The position numbers were made by a program, and so were the translations under genes. Under the pieces are notes generated by a model. The model made no database searches, was not told the DNA's origin, and saw only the letters and a program-made list of their open reading frames with translations. From an uncultured Lachnospiraceae bacterium (lineage in GTDB: Bacteria > Bacillota > Clostridia > Lachnospirales > Lachnospiraceae), in assembly GCA_949840465.1 (NCBI GenBank), contig CATKXE010000028.1, positions 1 to 36,519 of the forward strand: a stretch of DNA of 36,519 nt, in the 5' to 3' direction. Shown here piece by piece: positions 1-7,855 of the stretch; the first letter of the stretch is position 1, and each line of letters starts with the position of its first letter.

Positions 1-45
1 GTGAAAGACTGGAAAGAAATAAAGATTGGAAAGTGTAATAATAAT

Positions 46-1224
46 ATGCAGAAATTTGTGGAAGAAATCCGGGCGCATCTGACGGAAAAACTGATTCCCT
101 TCTGGGAAGGGCTGAAGGATGAAGAGTTTGGCGGTTATTACGGGTATATGGACTATGACCTGAAAATTGACCGGAATTATGAGAAAGGCTGTATTTTAAA
201 CAGCAGGATTTTGTGGTTCTTTTCCAATGCGTATCTTTTGCTGGGGGAAGAACATCTGCGCGTGAACGCGGAACATGCCTGCCATTTTATGAGGGAGTAT
301 TGTATTGACCGGGAATACGGGGGCGTGTACTGGTCTGTTACCCATGACGGGCAGGTAAAGGACGGCGCCAAGCATACCTACAATCAGGCGTTTGCCATCT
401 ACGCGCTGTCCTCCTATTATGACGCAGTGAAGGATGAGGAAGCCCTTCGGCTGGCGTTTAAATTACAGGAAATGATAGAAGAAAAATGCAGGGACCGGTT
501 TGGATATCTGGAGGCATTCAGCCGGAAGTTTGAACCGGAGGAAAATGACAAGCTGTCGGAAAACGGGGTGCTCGCAGAGAAAACCATGAACACGCTGCTG
601 CATGTATTTGAGGCGTATACGGAACTTTACCGGGTGAGCCGGGATGAAAAAACAGCGGACAGGCTCCGCCGGATGCTGGATACGGTGGCCGATAAGGTTT
701 ATAACCCGAAAACTGGCAGGCAGGAAGTCTTTTTTGACAGCCAGTGGAATTCCCTGATCGATCTGTATTCCTATGGGCATGATATTGAGGCCGCGTGGCT
801 GTTGGACCGGGGGCTCAATATCCTGGGCGACAGGGAATATACAAAAAGGCTCGCCCCGATTACAGAGGAAATCACGAAAAATATCTATGAGCGCGCGCTG
901 GCGAATGGTTCCCTGCTGAACGAGGCGGAAAACGGAATCAATGACACCACCAGAGTATGGTGGGTACAGGCGGAGGCAATCGTCGGTTTTATCAACGGAT
1001 ATCAGAAGAACCCGCGGGAACTGCGGTATCTGGAGGCGGCGGAGTCTGTCTGGGAATATATCAAAGCGCATCTGATCGATCAAAGGGAAGGTTCGGAATG
1101 GTTCTGGGCAGTGGACGCTGAGGGAAAACCGCTTCCGAAGCCAATCGTGGAGCCGTGGAAATGCCCTTACCACAACGGGCGGATGTGCATGGAGGCTGTG
1201 AAGCGGCTGGGAAATCTGATATAG
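46..1224 (+). CDS. Cellobiose/mannobiose 2-epimerase (AGE family)
   Basis: This is an N-acylglucosamine 2-epimerase-superfamily protein of the cellobiose 2-epimerase group. Such enzymes epimerise the reducing-end sugar of beta-1,4 disaccharides, for example mannobiose to mannosyl-glucose, in the cytoplasm. The frame is open from a GTG at base 1, but I choose the ATG at 46 (392 aa). Counted from there, the conserved histidines fall at 186 (NTLLHVFEAY), 245 (SYGHDIEAAW) and 376 (PYHNGR), two residues off the positions I recall for Ruminococcus albus CE (184, 243, 374). A weak GGAAAG lies about 12 nt upstream. The gene sits 67 bp before a GH130 mannosylglucose phosphorylase, which matches the known CE-MGP mannan pathway. 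The choice of mannobiose over cellobiose as substrate is inferred from that neighbour. The operon probably begins upstream of the window. Confidence 0.88.
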   Translation: MQKFVEEIRAHLTEKLIPFWEGLKDEEFGGYYGYMDYDLKIDRNYEKGCILNSRILWFFSNAYLLLGEEHLRVNAEHACHFMREYCIDREYGGVYWSVTHDGQVKDGAKHTYNQAFAIYALSSYYDAVKDEEALRLAFKLQEMIEEKCRDRFGYLEAFSRKFEPEENDKLSENGVLAEKTMNTLLHVFEAYTELYRVSRDEKTADRLRRMLDTVADKVYNPKTGRQEVFFDSQWNSLIDLYSYGHDIEAAWLLDRGLNILGDREYTKRLAPITEEITKNIYERALANGSLLNEAENGINDTTRVWWVQAEAIVGFINGYQKNPRELRYLEAAESVWEYIKAHLIDQREGSEWFWAVDAEGKPLPKPIVEPWKCPYHNGRMCMEAVKRLGNLI

Positions 1225-1230
1225 AGGGAT

Positions 1231-1269
1231 TGTGTAAAGAACCGTATGGAAAAAGATACGGGAATTGTA
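1231..1269 (+). repeat. Dispersed 39-bp hairpin repeat, copy 1
   Basis: About 34 of 39 positions match a second copy at 20041-20079, in the same orientation. The core forms a small hairpin, CGTAT paired with ATACG around an A-rich loop, followed by GGGAATTGT. This copy lies between the epimerase stop codon and the ribosome binding site of the GH130 gene. It has no U-tract, so it is not a typical terminator. Function unknown. Confidence 0.6.
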
Positions 1270-1291
1270 CAAATTGGCAGGAGGTTACGCG

Positions 1292-2461
1292 ATGATACAT
1301 AGCAGATACTATGAGGAACTGGAGAAATATGAAAAGCTGGTCAGCAGGAAAAACAAGAAGAGTGATTTTTATAATGGGATTTATGACCGATATGAAAATC
1401 CAATCCTGACAAGGGAGCATGCGCCCCTCCACTGGAGGTACGATCTGAATGAAGAGACGAACCCGTATTTTATGGAGCGGCTTGGAGTAAATGCGGTCAT
1501 GAATTCCGGGGCGATCGAACTGGGCGGGAAATTTTATCTGGTGGTTCGGGTAGAAGGAAACGACAGGAAATCTTTTTTTGCGGTGGCAGAAAGCGACAGC
1601 GGTATCGACGGCTTCCGGTTCTGGGATTACCCGGTACAACTGCCGGACACCTGCCCGGGGGAGACGAATGCCTATGACATGCGCCTGACAAAGCACGAGG
1701 ACGGCTATATTTACGGCGTTTTCTGTTCGGAGAGCAAGGATACGTCCAACCCGGATCTTTCGGCGGCAGTCGCTCAGGCCGGAATCGTGCGCACAAAAGA
1801 TCTGAAAACATGGGAGCGGCTGGATAACCTGAAGACCCTGCGCTCGCCGCAGCAGAGGAATGTAGTGCTCCACCCCGAATTTGTGGACGGGAAATATGCA
1901 TTTTACACACGCCCCATGGACGGGTTTATTGACACCGGAAGCGGCGGGGGAATCGGGTTCGGGCTGTGTGAAGATATCGGGCATGCGGTGATTGACGAGG
2001 AAATCATTACCAGCCGCAGAGTCTACCATACGCTGACCGAAGCGAAGAATGGGGCAGGTGCGGTTCCAATTAAAGGAAAGAAATGCTGGATTCATATTGC
2101 CCACGGCGTCCGCAATACGGCGGCAGGACTTCGATACGTGCTGTATGTATTTGGCACGGATTTAGAGAATCCGGCAAAACCGGTGGCGGAGCCGTCAGGG
2201 GTATTTCTCGTACCGTTCGGAAAGGAACGGGTGGGCGACGTATCCAACGTGGTATTTACCAACGGCGCGGTTGCCAGAGAAAACGGGGATGTCTATATTT
2301 ATTACGCATCCTGCGATACCCGGATGCATGTGGCGACGACCACGGTGGACAAACTGGAGGATTATCTTTTCCATACGCCGCGGGACGCGCGCAGGACGGC
2401 GGACTGCGTGAAACAGAGGTACGGATTGATTGAAAAGAATCTGAAACTGCTGGAACGCTGA
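1292..2461 (+). CDS. 4-O-beta-D-mannosyl-D-glucose phosphorylase (GH130)
   Basis: This GH130 subfamily 1-type phosphorylase splits mannosyl-glucose with phosphate into mannose-1-phosphate and glucose, in the cytoplasm. The family five-bladed propeller fold is expected. Visible signatures are [15 protein letters not shown] near the N-terminus, a [12 protein letters not shown] segment with the likely proton-donor Asp at residue 129 (Asp131 in the Bacteroides fragilis enzyme, from memory), and [16 protein letters not shown] late in the protein. The ATG at 1292 is chosen because AGGAGG sits at 1279-1284, 7 nt upstream. This gives 389 aa, normal for the family. Its substrate is made by the preceding epimerase, and its products feed the mutase, isomerase and kinase downstream. 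A mannobiose phosphorylase is the main alternative. Confidence 0.9.
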   Translation: MIHSRYYEELEKYEKLVSRKNKKSDFYNGIYDRYENPILTREHAPLHWRYDLNEETNPYFMERLGVNAVMNSGAIELGGKFYLVVRVEGNDRKSFFAVAESDSGIDGFRFWDYPVQLPDTCPGETNAYDMRLTKHEDGYIYGVFCSESKDTSNPDLSAAVAQAGIVRTKDLKTWERLDNLKTLRSPQQRNVVLHPEFVDGKYAFYTRPMDGFIDTGSGGGIGFGLCEDIGHAVIDEEIITSRRVYHTLTEAKNGAGAVPIKGKKCWIHIAHGVRNTAAGLRYVLYVFGTDLENPAKPVAEPSGVFLVPFGKERVGDVSNVVFTNGAVARENGDVYIYYASCDTRMHVATTTVDKLEDYLFHTPRDARRTADCVKQRYGLIEKNLKLLER

Positions 2462-2501
2462 AAATCATTGTGAATATATATTGAAAGGAGTTCCATCCCC
2501 C

Positions 2502-3215
2502 ATGCTCAAAATGGTCAGGCAATGGATTGAAGACATCAGGACAAAAACAAAAGATATGGACCGCGGCCATGCGGTAGAGTATGTGCTGAATTACTATTGG
2601 TATCATATCCTTCTGGGCGCGATTGCCTTCGGGCTGCTCATCCTCCTGATTTATCATGTGTTCTGGGGGAAGAACCAAAAACCGGAATTTACCTGTGTGA
2701 TCGTCAATCAGGAAGTCGATTTTTCAAGGGACGCCCGGATGGCAGAGGAGTTTTCCGCATTTTCAGGGATAAAGAAAAAGAAATGTTCGATTGATTCGGA
2801 TTATCTGATTTCCTATGGTGATGTGGAATTGCCGGAGGCCAACGAAAGCTCCTATGAAAAGTTTTTCTTCAACTGGTCGTCTGGGTCGATTGACGCGGCG
2901 GCCATGCCGGAAAGTTTTTATAAGTACTGCCTGGAATTGGGAGGCGTATTCTGCGACGTGAGGGAACTGAGTCCGCACAGGGAAACGGACACGCCGGAAA
3001 ACAGGGTTTATGAGAGGGCGGGCACGCCGGAAAACCAGATATACGAGGGGGCGGGGGAGAAATACGCCGCAATTTATGTAACGGGGACCGTGCTGGAAAA
3101 ATGGTTTGAGACAGAGGAAGAGGATCCGCTACTGCTCGTATTCCCGGTGGAATCAAAACATAAAGAGAACAGCGGAAAATTTTTGGAATATGCGCTGGGA
3201 GCCGCAGAAAAATAA
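2502..3215 (+). CDS. Unknown single-pass membrane protein in the mannan locus
   Basis: I do not recognise a named family. The protein is 237 aa. The ATG at 2502 follows AAAGGAG at 2484-2490; an upstream TTG in frame lies at the edge of that site and is unlikely. Residues 1-30 are basic/amphipathic (RQWIEDIRTKTKDM). One strong transmembrane helix lies at about 33-55 (YHILLGAIAFGLLILLIYHVFW). A soluble domain of about 180 residues follows, probably outside the cell. It contains an imperfect tandem repeat near residues 160-185 (TPENRVYERAG, then TPENQIYEGAG). The gene sits between GH130 and the DUF624 gene. The pairing with DUF624 suggests a membrane partner or accessory to sugar uptake, but that is inference only. 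Confidence 0.7.
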   Translation: MLKMVRQWIEDIRTKTKDMDRGHAVEYVLNYYWYHILLGAIAFGLLILLIYHVFWGKNQKPEFTCVIVNQEVDFSRDARMAEEFSAFSGIKKKKCSIDSDYLISYGDVELPEANESSYEKFFFNWSSGSIDAAAMPESFYKYCLELGGVFCDVRELSPHRETDTPENRVYERAGTPENQIYEGAGEKYAAIYVTGTVLEKWFETEEEDPLLLVFPVESKHKENSGKFLEYALGAAEK

Positions 3216-3326
3216 CGGATGCGAGAGCTATTAGGAACTGTGGATAAACAGCCCTTGCAGATGGCGCAGGATTTAGTTTATCCGCAGCGAAAAAAATGGT
3301 TCTATAAAAATGAAAGGGTGGTCGGA

Positions 3327-3971
3327 ATGAAAAAATTAAATGTGGAAAATCCATTTTTTGAATTTATGGGTCGTATCGGTGATGTGATGCTTGTAAATAT
3401 TTTGTTTCTTATTTTTTCCATTCCGATCGTCACCATCGGGGCGTCTTATACGGCCATGTTCCGGACCTTTGGGGAACTTCGGGAAGGGAAAACCGTGTTT
3501 CGGAGCTTTTTTACCGCATGGAAGGCGGCGCTGAGACGCACCGTCCCGGTATGGATTTTTCTTCTGTTGGCCGGAGGGATCCTCGTGTTTGACATTACAT
3601 TCCTTGCGCGGGCGGGGAGCAATGGAATCTGGGCGCTTGCAGGGATGGTGACGGGCTGTCTCCTGCTTTTATGGAGCATGGTTTTCTGCTATCTGTTTCC
3701 CGTTGTGGCGGGCAGTGAAGCGGCGGCGCGGATGTGCGCGAAAGAAATGGTTTCCAGAAGCCTTTACCTTGCGGTCCGTAACCTTCCCTATACGCTGGTG
3801 ATGGTCGTTTTAAACAGCATTCCGGCAGTCTGCATGATTCTGGGGGACTTTTATGTGGGGATGACCGTGCCGGTTTACGTAATCGTGGGATTTGGGGCGA
3901 CCGCGTATTTGAACCGCCTGCTTCTGGACAGGTGCAGTGACGGAATCAAAAAAGAAAAAGGAGTATTTTAA
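3327..3971 (+). CDS. DUF624/YesL-family integral membrane protein
   Basis: The 214-residue protein matches the YesL (DUF624) family of Firmicutes. The family is found beside carbohydrate ABC transporters and glycoside hydrolase genes; its molecular role is not established. The N-terminal NPFFEFMGRIGDVMLVNILFL pattern and the ASYTAMFRTFGELREGK segment are typical. Hydrophobic helices lie at about 18-45, 75-98, 105-130, 145-165 and 170-195. The ATG at 3327 is preferred over an upstream in-frame ATG at 3219 because it gives the usual family length and start, and has GAAAGGGTGG upstream. The next gene starts 1 nt after its stop, so translation is probably coupled to the mutase. Confidence 0.82.
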   Translation: MKKLNVENPFFEFMGRIGDVMLVNILFLIFSIPIVTIGASYTAMFRTFGELREGKTVFRSFFTAWKAALRRTVPVWIFLLLAGGILVFDITFLARAGSNGIWALAGMVTGCLLLLWSMVFCYLFPVVAGSEAAARMCAKEMVSRSLYLAVRNLPYTLVMVVLNSIPAVCMILGDFYVGMTVPVYVIVGFGATAYLNRLLLDRCSDGIKKEKGVF

Positions 3972-3972
3972 C

Positions 3973-5697
3973 ATGGATGCAAGAAAAACCTATGAATTTT
4001 GGCTGACGGATTCTTATTTTGACGAAAACACAAAGGCGGAACTGCGGGGAATCGCAGGCGACGGCAAAGAAATCGAGGAGCGTTTTTACCGCGATCTGGA
4101 ATTTGGCACCGGGGGCCTGCGCGGCATCATCGGCGCGGGGACGAACCGTATGAACATATACACGGTGCGCAAGGCGACTCAGGGGCTTGCCAATTTTATT
4201 ATAAAAGAAAACGCACAGGAAAAGGGCGTTGCCATAGCCTTTGACTCCCGGCATATGTCGCCGGAATTTGCAGAAGAGGCGGCGCTCTGCCTTGCGGCAA
4301 ACAAAATCAGGGCTTACATTTTCCCGTCGCTGCGCCCCACGCCGGAACTGTCGTTTGCCCTGCGGGAACTGGGCTGCACGGCGGGCATCGTGGTGACGGC
4401 CAGCCATAATCCGCCGGAATACAACGGCTACAAAGTATACTGGGAAGACGGCGCGCAGATTACCTTTCCCAAAGACAGGGAAATCATCGGGGAGGTCAAT
4501 GCCATTACAGATTATGGACAGGTCAGGACTATGGATTTAGAGGCGGCAAAGGCGGCGGGGCTTTATCAGGTCATCGGCCCGGACATGGACGACAGATACA
4601 TGGCTGCACTGAAAAAGCTGGCCATCCACCCGGAAATTATGGAAGAAGAAGGCAAGAGCCTGAAAATTGTCTACACGCCCCTCCACGGAACGGGAAACCT
4701 TCCGGTGCGGCGGGCGTTGTCGGAGTTAGGCTTTGCCAATGTATACGTGGTGGAAGAACAGGCATTGCCGGACGGGGATTTTCCCACCGTGTCCTATCCG
4801 AACCCGGAGGACAGGGACGCGTTTGCCCTTGCTTTGAAGCTGGCAAAAGAGGCGGACGCGGATATCGTGCTGGCCACAGACCCGGACGCAGACCGTCTTG
4901 GTGTCTATGCAAAAGACAGCAGAACCGGGGAGTACATGAGTTTTACGGGAAATATGTCGGGCATGCTGATTTTGGAATACATTTTATCCCAGAGGAAGGC
5001 GCTGGGGAATCTGCCGGAAAACGGCGCCGTGGTGACGACCATTGTGTCCGGGAAGATGGCGCGGGAAATCACGAAAGCCTATGGCGTGGATCTGATCGAG
5101 ACGCTGACAGGCTTCAAATATATAGGAGAGCAGATTAAGTTTTTTGAACAGAGCCATGAACATGAATATGTATTTGGCTATGAGGAAAGCTACGGCTGCC
5201 TCGTGGGAACCCATGCCCGGGACAAGGACGCGGTGGTCGCGGTCATGGCGCTCTGCGAGACAGCGGCTTACTGTAAGCATCAGGGAATGACGCTGTGCGA
5301 TAAAATGAAGGAATTGTCCGAGGCTTACGGATATTACAGGGAAGGGCTCTGCACCGTGATTTTAAAAGGGCAGGACGGAGCAAAGAAGATCGCGGCCATG
5401 ATGGAGGGAATCCGAAACAATGTGCCGAAAGAAATAGGCGGACTGGCTGTGACGCAGTTTCGGGATTACAAAGCGGACGTGCTCCTCAACTGTAAGGACG
5501 GAACAAAAACCGCCACAGGGCTTCCCGCTTCCAATGTCCTGTATTTTGAACTGGAAGAGGGCGCATGGTGCTGCATCCGTCCGTCAGGGACAGAGCCGAA
5601 GATTAAATTCTATATCGGCGTCAAGGGCGCGGGCGAAGAGGATGCAAAGAAGAAACTGGAGAGCCTGACGGAAAGCGTGAAAAGCCTGGCGCAGTAA
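3973..5697 (+). CDS. pgcA: Alpha-D-phosphohexomutase (phosphogluco/phosphomannomutase)
   Basis: This 574-aa enzyme interconverts hexose-1- and hexose-6-phosphates. Here it probably turns mannose-1-P from the GH130 enzyme into mannose-6-P, and it can also serve glucose-1-P. All four family loops are present: TASHNP with the phospho-serine at 144, the metal loop DPDADR at 303-308, the sugar-specificity loop GYEESYG at 402-408, and the phosphate loop RPSGTEP at 536-542. GYEES-type loops are usual in phosphoglucomutases of the B. subtilis PgcA type, so dual specificity is inferred from context. The start follows AAAAAGGAG, and the ATG sits 1 nt after the stop of the DUF624 gene. The gene symbol is by resemblance to PgcA. 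Confidence 0.93.
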   Translation: MDARKTYEFWLTDSYFDENTKAELRGIAGDGKEIEERFYRDLEFGTGGLRGIIGAGTNRMNIYTVRKATQGLANFIIKENAQEKGVAIAFDSRHMSPEFAEEAALCLAANKIRAYIFPSLRPTPELSFALRELGCTAGIVVTASHNPPEYNGYKVYWEDGAQITFPKDREIIGEVNAITDYGQVRTMDLEAAKAAGLYQVIGPDMDDRYMAALKKLAIHPEIMEEEGKSLKIVYTPLHGTGNLPVRRALSELGFANVYVVEEQALPDGDFPTVSYPNPEDRDAFALALKLAKEADADIVLATDPDADRLGVYAKDSRTGEYMSFTGNMSGMLILEYILSQRKALGNLPENGAVVTTIVSGKMAREITKAYGVDLIETLTGFKYIGEQIKFFEQSHEHEYVFGYEESYGCLVGTHARDKDAVVAVMALCETAAYCKHQGMTLCDKMKELSEAYGYYREGLCTVILKGQDGAKKIAAMMEGIRNNVPKEIGGLAVTQFRDYKADVLLNCKDGTKTATGLPASNVLYFELEEGAWCCIRPSGTEPKIKFYIGVKGAGEEDAKKKLESLTESVKSLAQ

Positions 5698-5773
5698 AAA
5701 GGGATTATGATTTCGTCATACAATCGTTTTTTCTGCGCGGGCCTGGCCGGTTGGCAGAAAAAGGAGAACATGA

Positions 5774-7621
5774 ATGAGTATCTTGAAGTTAAAACCAAGC
5801 TGTAAGGATTACCTCTGGGGCGGACACCGCCTCGTGGAGGAATATGGAAAGGAATATGAGGGCGGCGTGCTGGCGGAGACGTGGGAACTGTCCTGCCACC
5901 CCGACGGCCCGTCCGTGATTTCCAACGGAGAAAATGCAGGAAAGACCCTGCAGCAGTATATCAATGAAAACGGGAAAGAAGTTCTGGGAACCCACTGCAG
6001 GAGGTTTCGGGATTTCCCGATCCTTACCAAATTCATTGACGCGAAAGACAACCTGTCCATCCAGGTGCACCCGGATAATCGGTATGCTTTGAAGAACGAG
6101 GGGCAGTACGGCAAGACAGAGATGTGGTATGTGATGGACGCCGGAAAAGAGGCGTTTCTGTATTATGGATTCAAAAGGGAGATCAGCAAAGAAGAATTTT
6201 CCAGACGGATTCAGGAGGATACGCTTCTGGAGGTATTGAACGCGGTTCCGGTGCAGAAAGGGGACGTGCTGTTTATTGAATCCGGCACTATCCATGCCAT
6301 CGGAAAAGATATTTTGATCGCAGAAATCCAGCAGAACTCTAATGTGACCTACCGGGTCTATGATTACGGCCGGGTGGGAAAGGACGGGAAGAAGCGTGAC
6401 CTGCATATCGAGAAAGCACTTGCGGTCACCAACCGGGTGCCCATCGTCCGGGACAAAAGCAGCTATCCCCATGTGGCTGACTGCGATTATTTTACGGTGG
6501 ATAAGCTGAACCTGGATGGGAAGGTCATGAAAAAAATGGAAGGCACGGTTTCCGGCGTATCCTTTGCAAGTATCCTGATGCTGGACGGCAAGGGAACGAT
6601 TTCATGCCGGGGAGAAACCGTGGGATTTCAAAAAGGCGACAGCTTCTTTCTGTCCGCGGACAGCGGAAACTACCAGATTGAAGGGGCGTGCGACGCGCTG
6701 ATTACGACCATTCGTGAAAAAGCCGCCCCGGTCCGCATTGGAATCGACATCGGCGGAACGGATACGAAGATCGGCCTCGTGGACATCCATCAGAAGGTGA
6801 TCGTACAGACCGTCATGCCGACCGCATCGGAACGCCCGGCAGAGGAAATTATCCGGGAAATCGGGGAAAAGGCCCTGGGGCTTCTGGACTCCCAGGGCAT
6901 CGCCATGGACCAGTGCGTGGGCGCAGGGATCGGCGTGCCCGGGACGGTCCTGCGAAAAACAGGCGTGGTGCGTTATTCCAACAATATCCGCTGGGAAAAT
7001 GTGCCCCTTGCGAAAGAGATGGGTAACTACCTTCCCATTCCGATACAGATTGCCAATGACGCGGACTGCGCGGCTTTAGGAGAAGTTTACGCAGGGGCTG
7101 GAAAAGAATGCCAGGATGTGGTAATGTTAACATTAGGAACCGGGGTGGGCAGCGGAATCATTCTGGACGGAGAGATTTACGAGGGCAAAGGCGGCAGCGA
7201 ATTTGGCCACATGGTCATCATTGAGAATGGGGAACCCTGTACCTGCGGACGTAAAGGATGTCTGGAAGCCTATGTTTCCGCCACGGCCTTAAAGCGGGAT
7301 GCGCATCGGGCAGCAGGAATCCCGCGTACGCCGGAAGAAATCTTCCGGGCGGCCGCGGAGGGGGATGAAAAGATGCAGGAGGTTGTGGATGCGTATATCC
7401 GCAGGCTGGGCATCGGGATTGTGAATATCGTAAATATCTTCCGGCCGCAGCTTGTTCTTCTGGGCGGAGGAATCTCCAGGCAGGGCGATATGCTTCTTGC
7501 GCCCCTGCGGGAAATGATGAGCGAGGGGTGTTTTGGCGGAGAAAACGGAGAACTGCCGGAAATTGAGATCGCGGCGCTGGGCAATGAAGCCGGGATGATC
7601 GGGGCGGCAAGCCTGATCTGA
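5774..7621 (+). CDS. Fusion of mannose-6-phosphate isomerase (ManA) and ROK-family sugar kinase
   Basis: One uninterrupted 615-aa frame carries two enzymes. Residues 1-315 are a short Firmicutes-type class I phosphomannose isomerase, converting mannose-6-P to fructose-6-P. Likely zinc ligands are His99 (IQVHPDN), Glu116 (KTEMWYVM) and His174 (SGTIHAIG). Residues 322-615 are a complete ROK sugar kinase, probably a glucokinase. It has an ATP-binding DIGGTDTK at 325-332, a catalytic NDAD with Asp429, His479 plus the zinc motif CTCGRKGC at 489-496, and a C-terminal VLLGGG. AAGGAG lies 7 nt before the ATG. The two activities handle exactly the two products of the GH130 step: mannose (via 6-P) and free glucose. 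The linker near 316-321 is very short. The fusion is seen directly; kinase specificity is inferred. Confidence 0.92.
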   Translation: MSILKLKPSCKDYLWGGHRLVEEYGKEYEGGVLAETWELSCHPDGPSVISNGENAGKTLQQYINENGKEVLGTHCRRFRDFPILTKFIDAKDNLSIQVHPDNRYALKNEGQYGKTEMWYVMDAGKEAFLYYGFKREISKEEFSRRIQEDTLLEVLNAVPVQKGDVLFIESGTIHAIGKDILIAEIQQNSNVTYRVYDYGRVGKDGKKRDLHIEKALAVTNRVPIVRDKSSYPHVADCDYFTVDKLNLDGKVMKKMEGTVSGVSFASILMLDGKGTISCRGETVGFQKGDSFFLSADSGNYQIEGACDALITTIREKAAPVRIGIDIGGTDTKIGLVDIHQKVIVQTVMPTASERPAEEIIREIGEKALGLLDSQGIAMDQCVGAGIGVPGTVLRKTGVVRYSNNIRWENVPLAKEMGNYLPIPIQIANDADCAALGEVYAGAGKECQDVVMLTLGTGVGSGIILDGEIYEGKGGSEFGHMVIIENGEPCTCGRKGCLEAYVSATALKRDAHRAAGIPRTPEEIFRAAAEGDEKMQEVVDAYIRRLGIGIVNIVNIFRPQLVLLGGGISRQGDMLLAPLREMMSEGCFGGENGELPEIEIAALGNEAGMIGAASLI

Positions 7622-7655
7622 GAGTGCGGGTCAAAGAGCCCAGGTTCTAAAGAAA

Positions 7656-7821
7656 CTAGTACAGCATTGCATTAATAACCGGGTAAATAGCGCCCGCTGT
7701 TCACACCATCGCGGCGTTGGAGTCAGTCAACGATGCTACCGGCATCGCCTCCTTCCTCCGCCTTGTCCTGACATGGACATCAAGCGCTTATTACTTCAAA
7801 ATGAATGCAACGCTGTACTAG
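7656..7821. repeat. 166-bp element with 18-bp inverted ends; MITE-like or structured RNA
   Basis: The ends CTAGTACAGCATTGCATT (7656-7673) and AATGCAACGCTGTACTAG (7804-7821) are inverted copies with one mismatch. A second nested stem pairs 7683-7693 with 7784-7794 (9 of 11 pairs). Inside, GATGC/GCATC forms a small hairpin near 7731-7745, and GTCAG (near 7722) can pair with CTGAC (near 7768). No ORF is present. It fills most of the 234-bp gap between the ManA-ROK gene and the alpha-galactosidase gene. I see no clear target duplication. It could be a miniature inverted-repeat element or a folded leader RNA. Confidence 0.55.
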
Positions 7822-7855
7822 GCGTAGTTCATATTTTCAATGGAGGAAAATTTTC

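Noticed and set aside
463..1272. Long minus-strand ORF opposite the epimerase
   Set aside because: It is a shadow of a clear enzyme gene; its translation shows no motif, is rich in Pro, Arg and His, and has no ribosome binding site.
1061..2104. 347-codon minus-strand ORF opposite GH130
   Set aside because: Overlaps a full-length GH130 with intact catalytic Asp; no family resemblance in the antisense translation.
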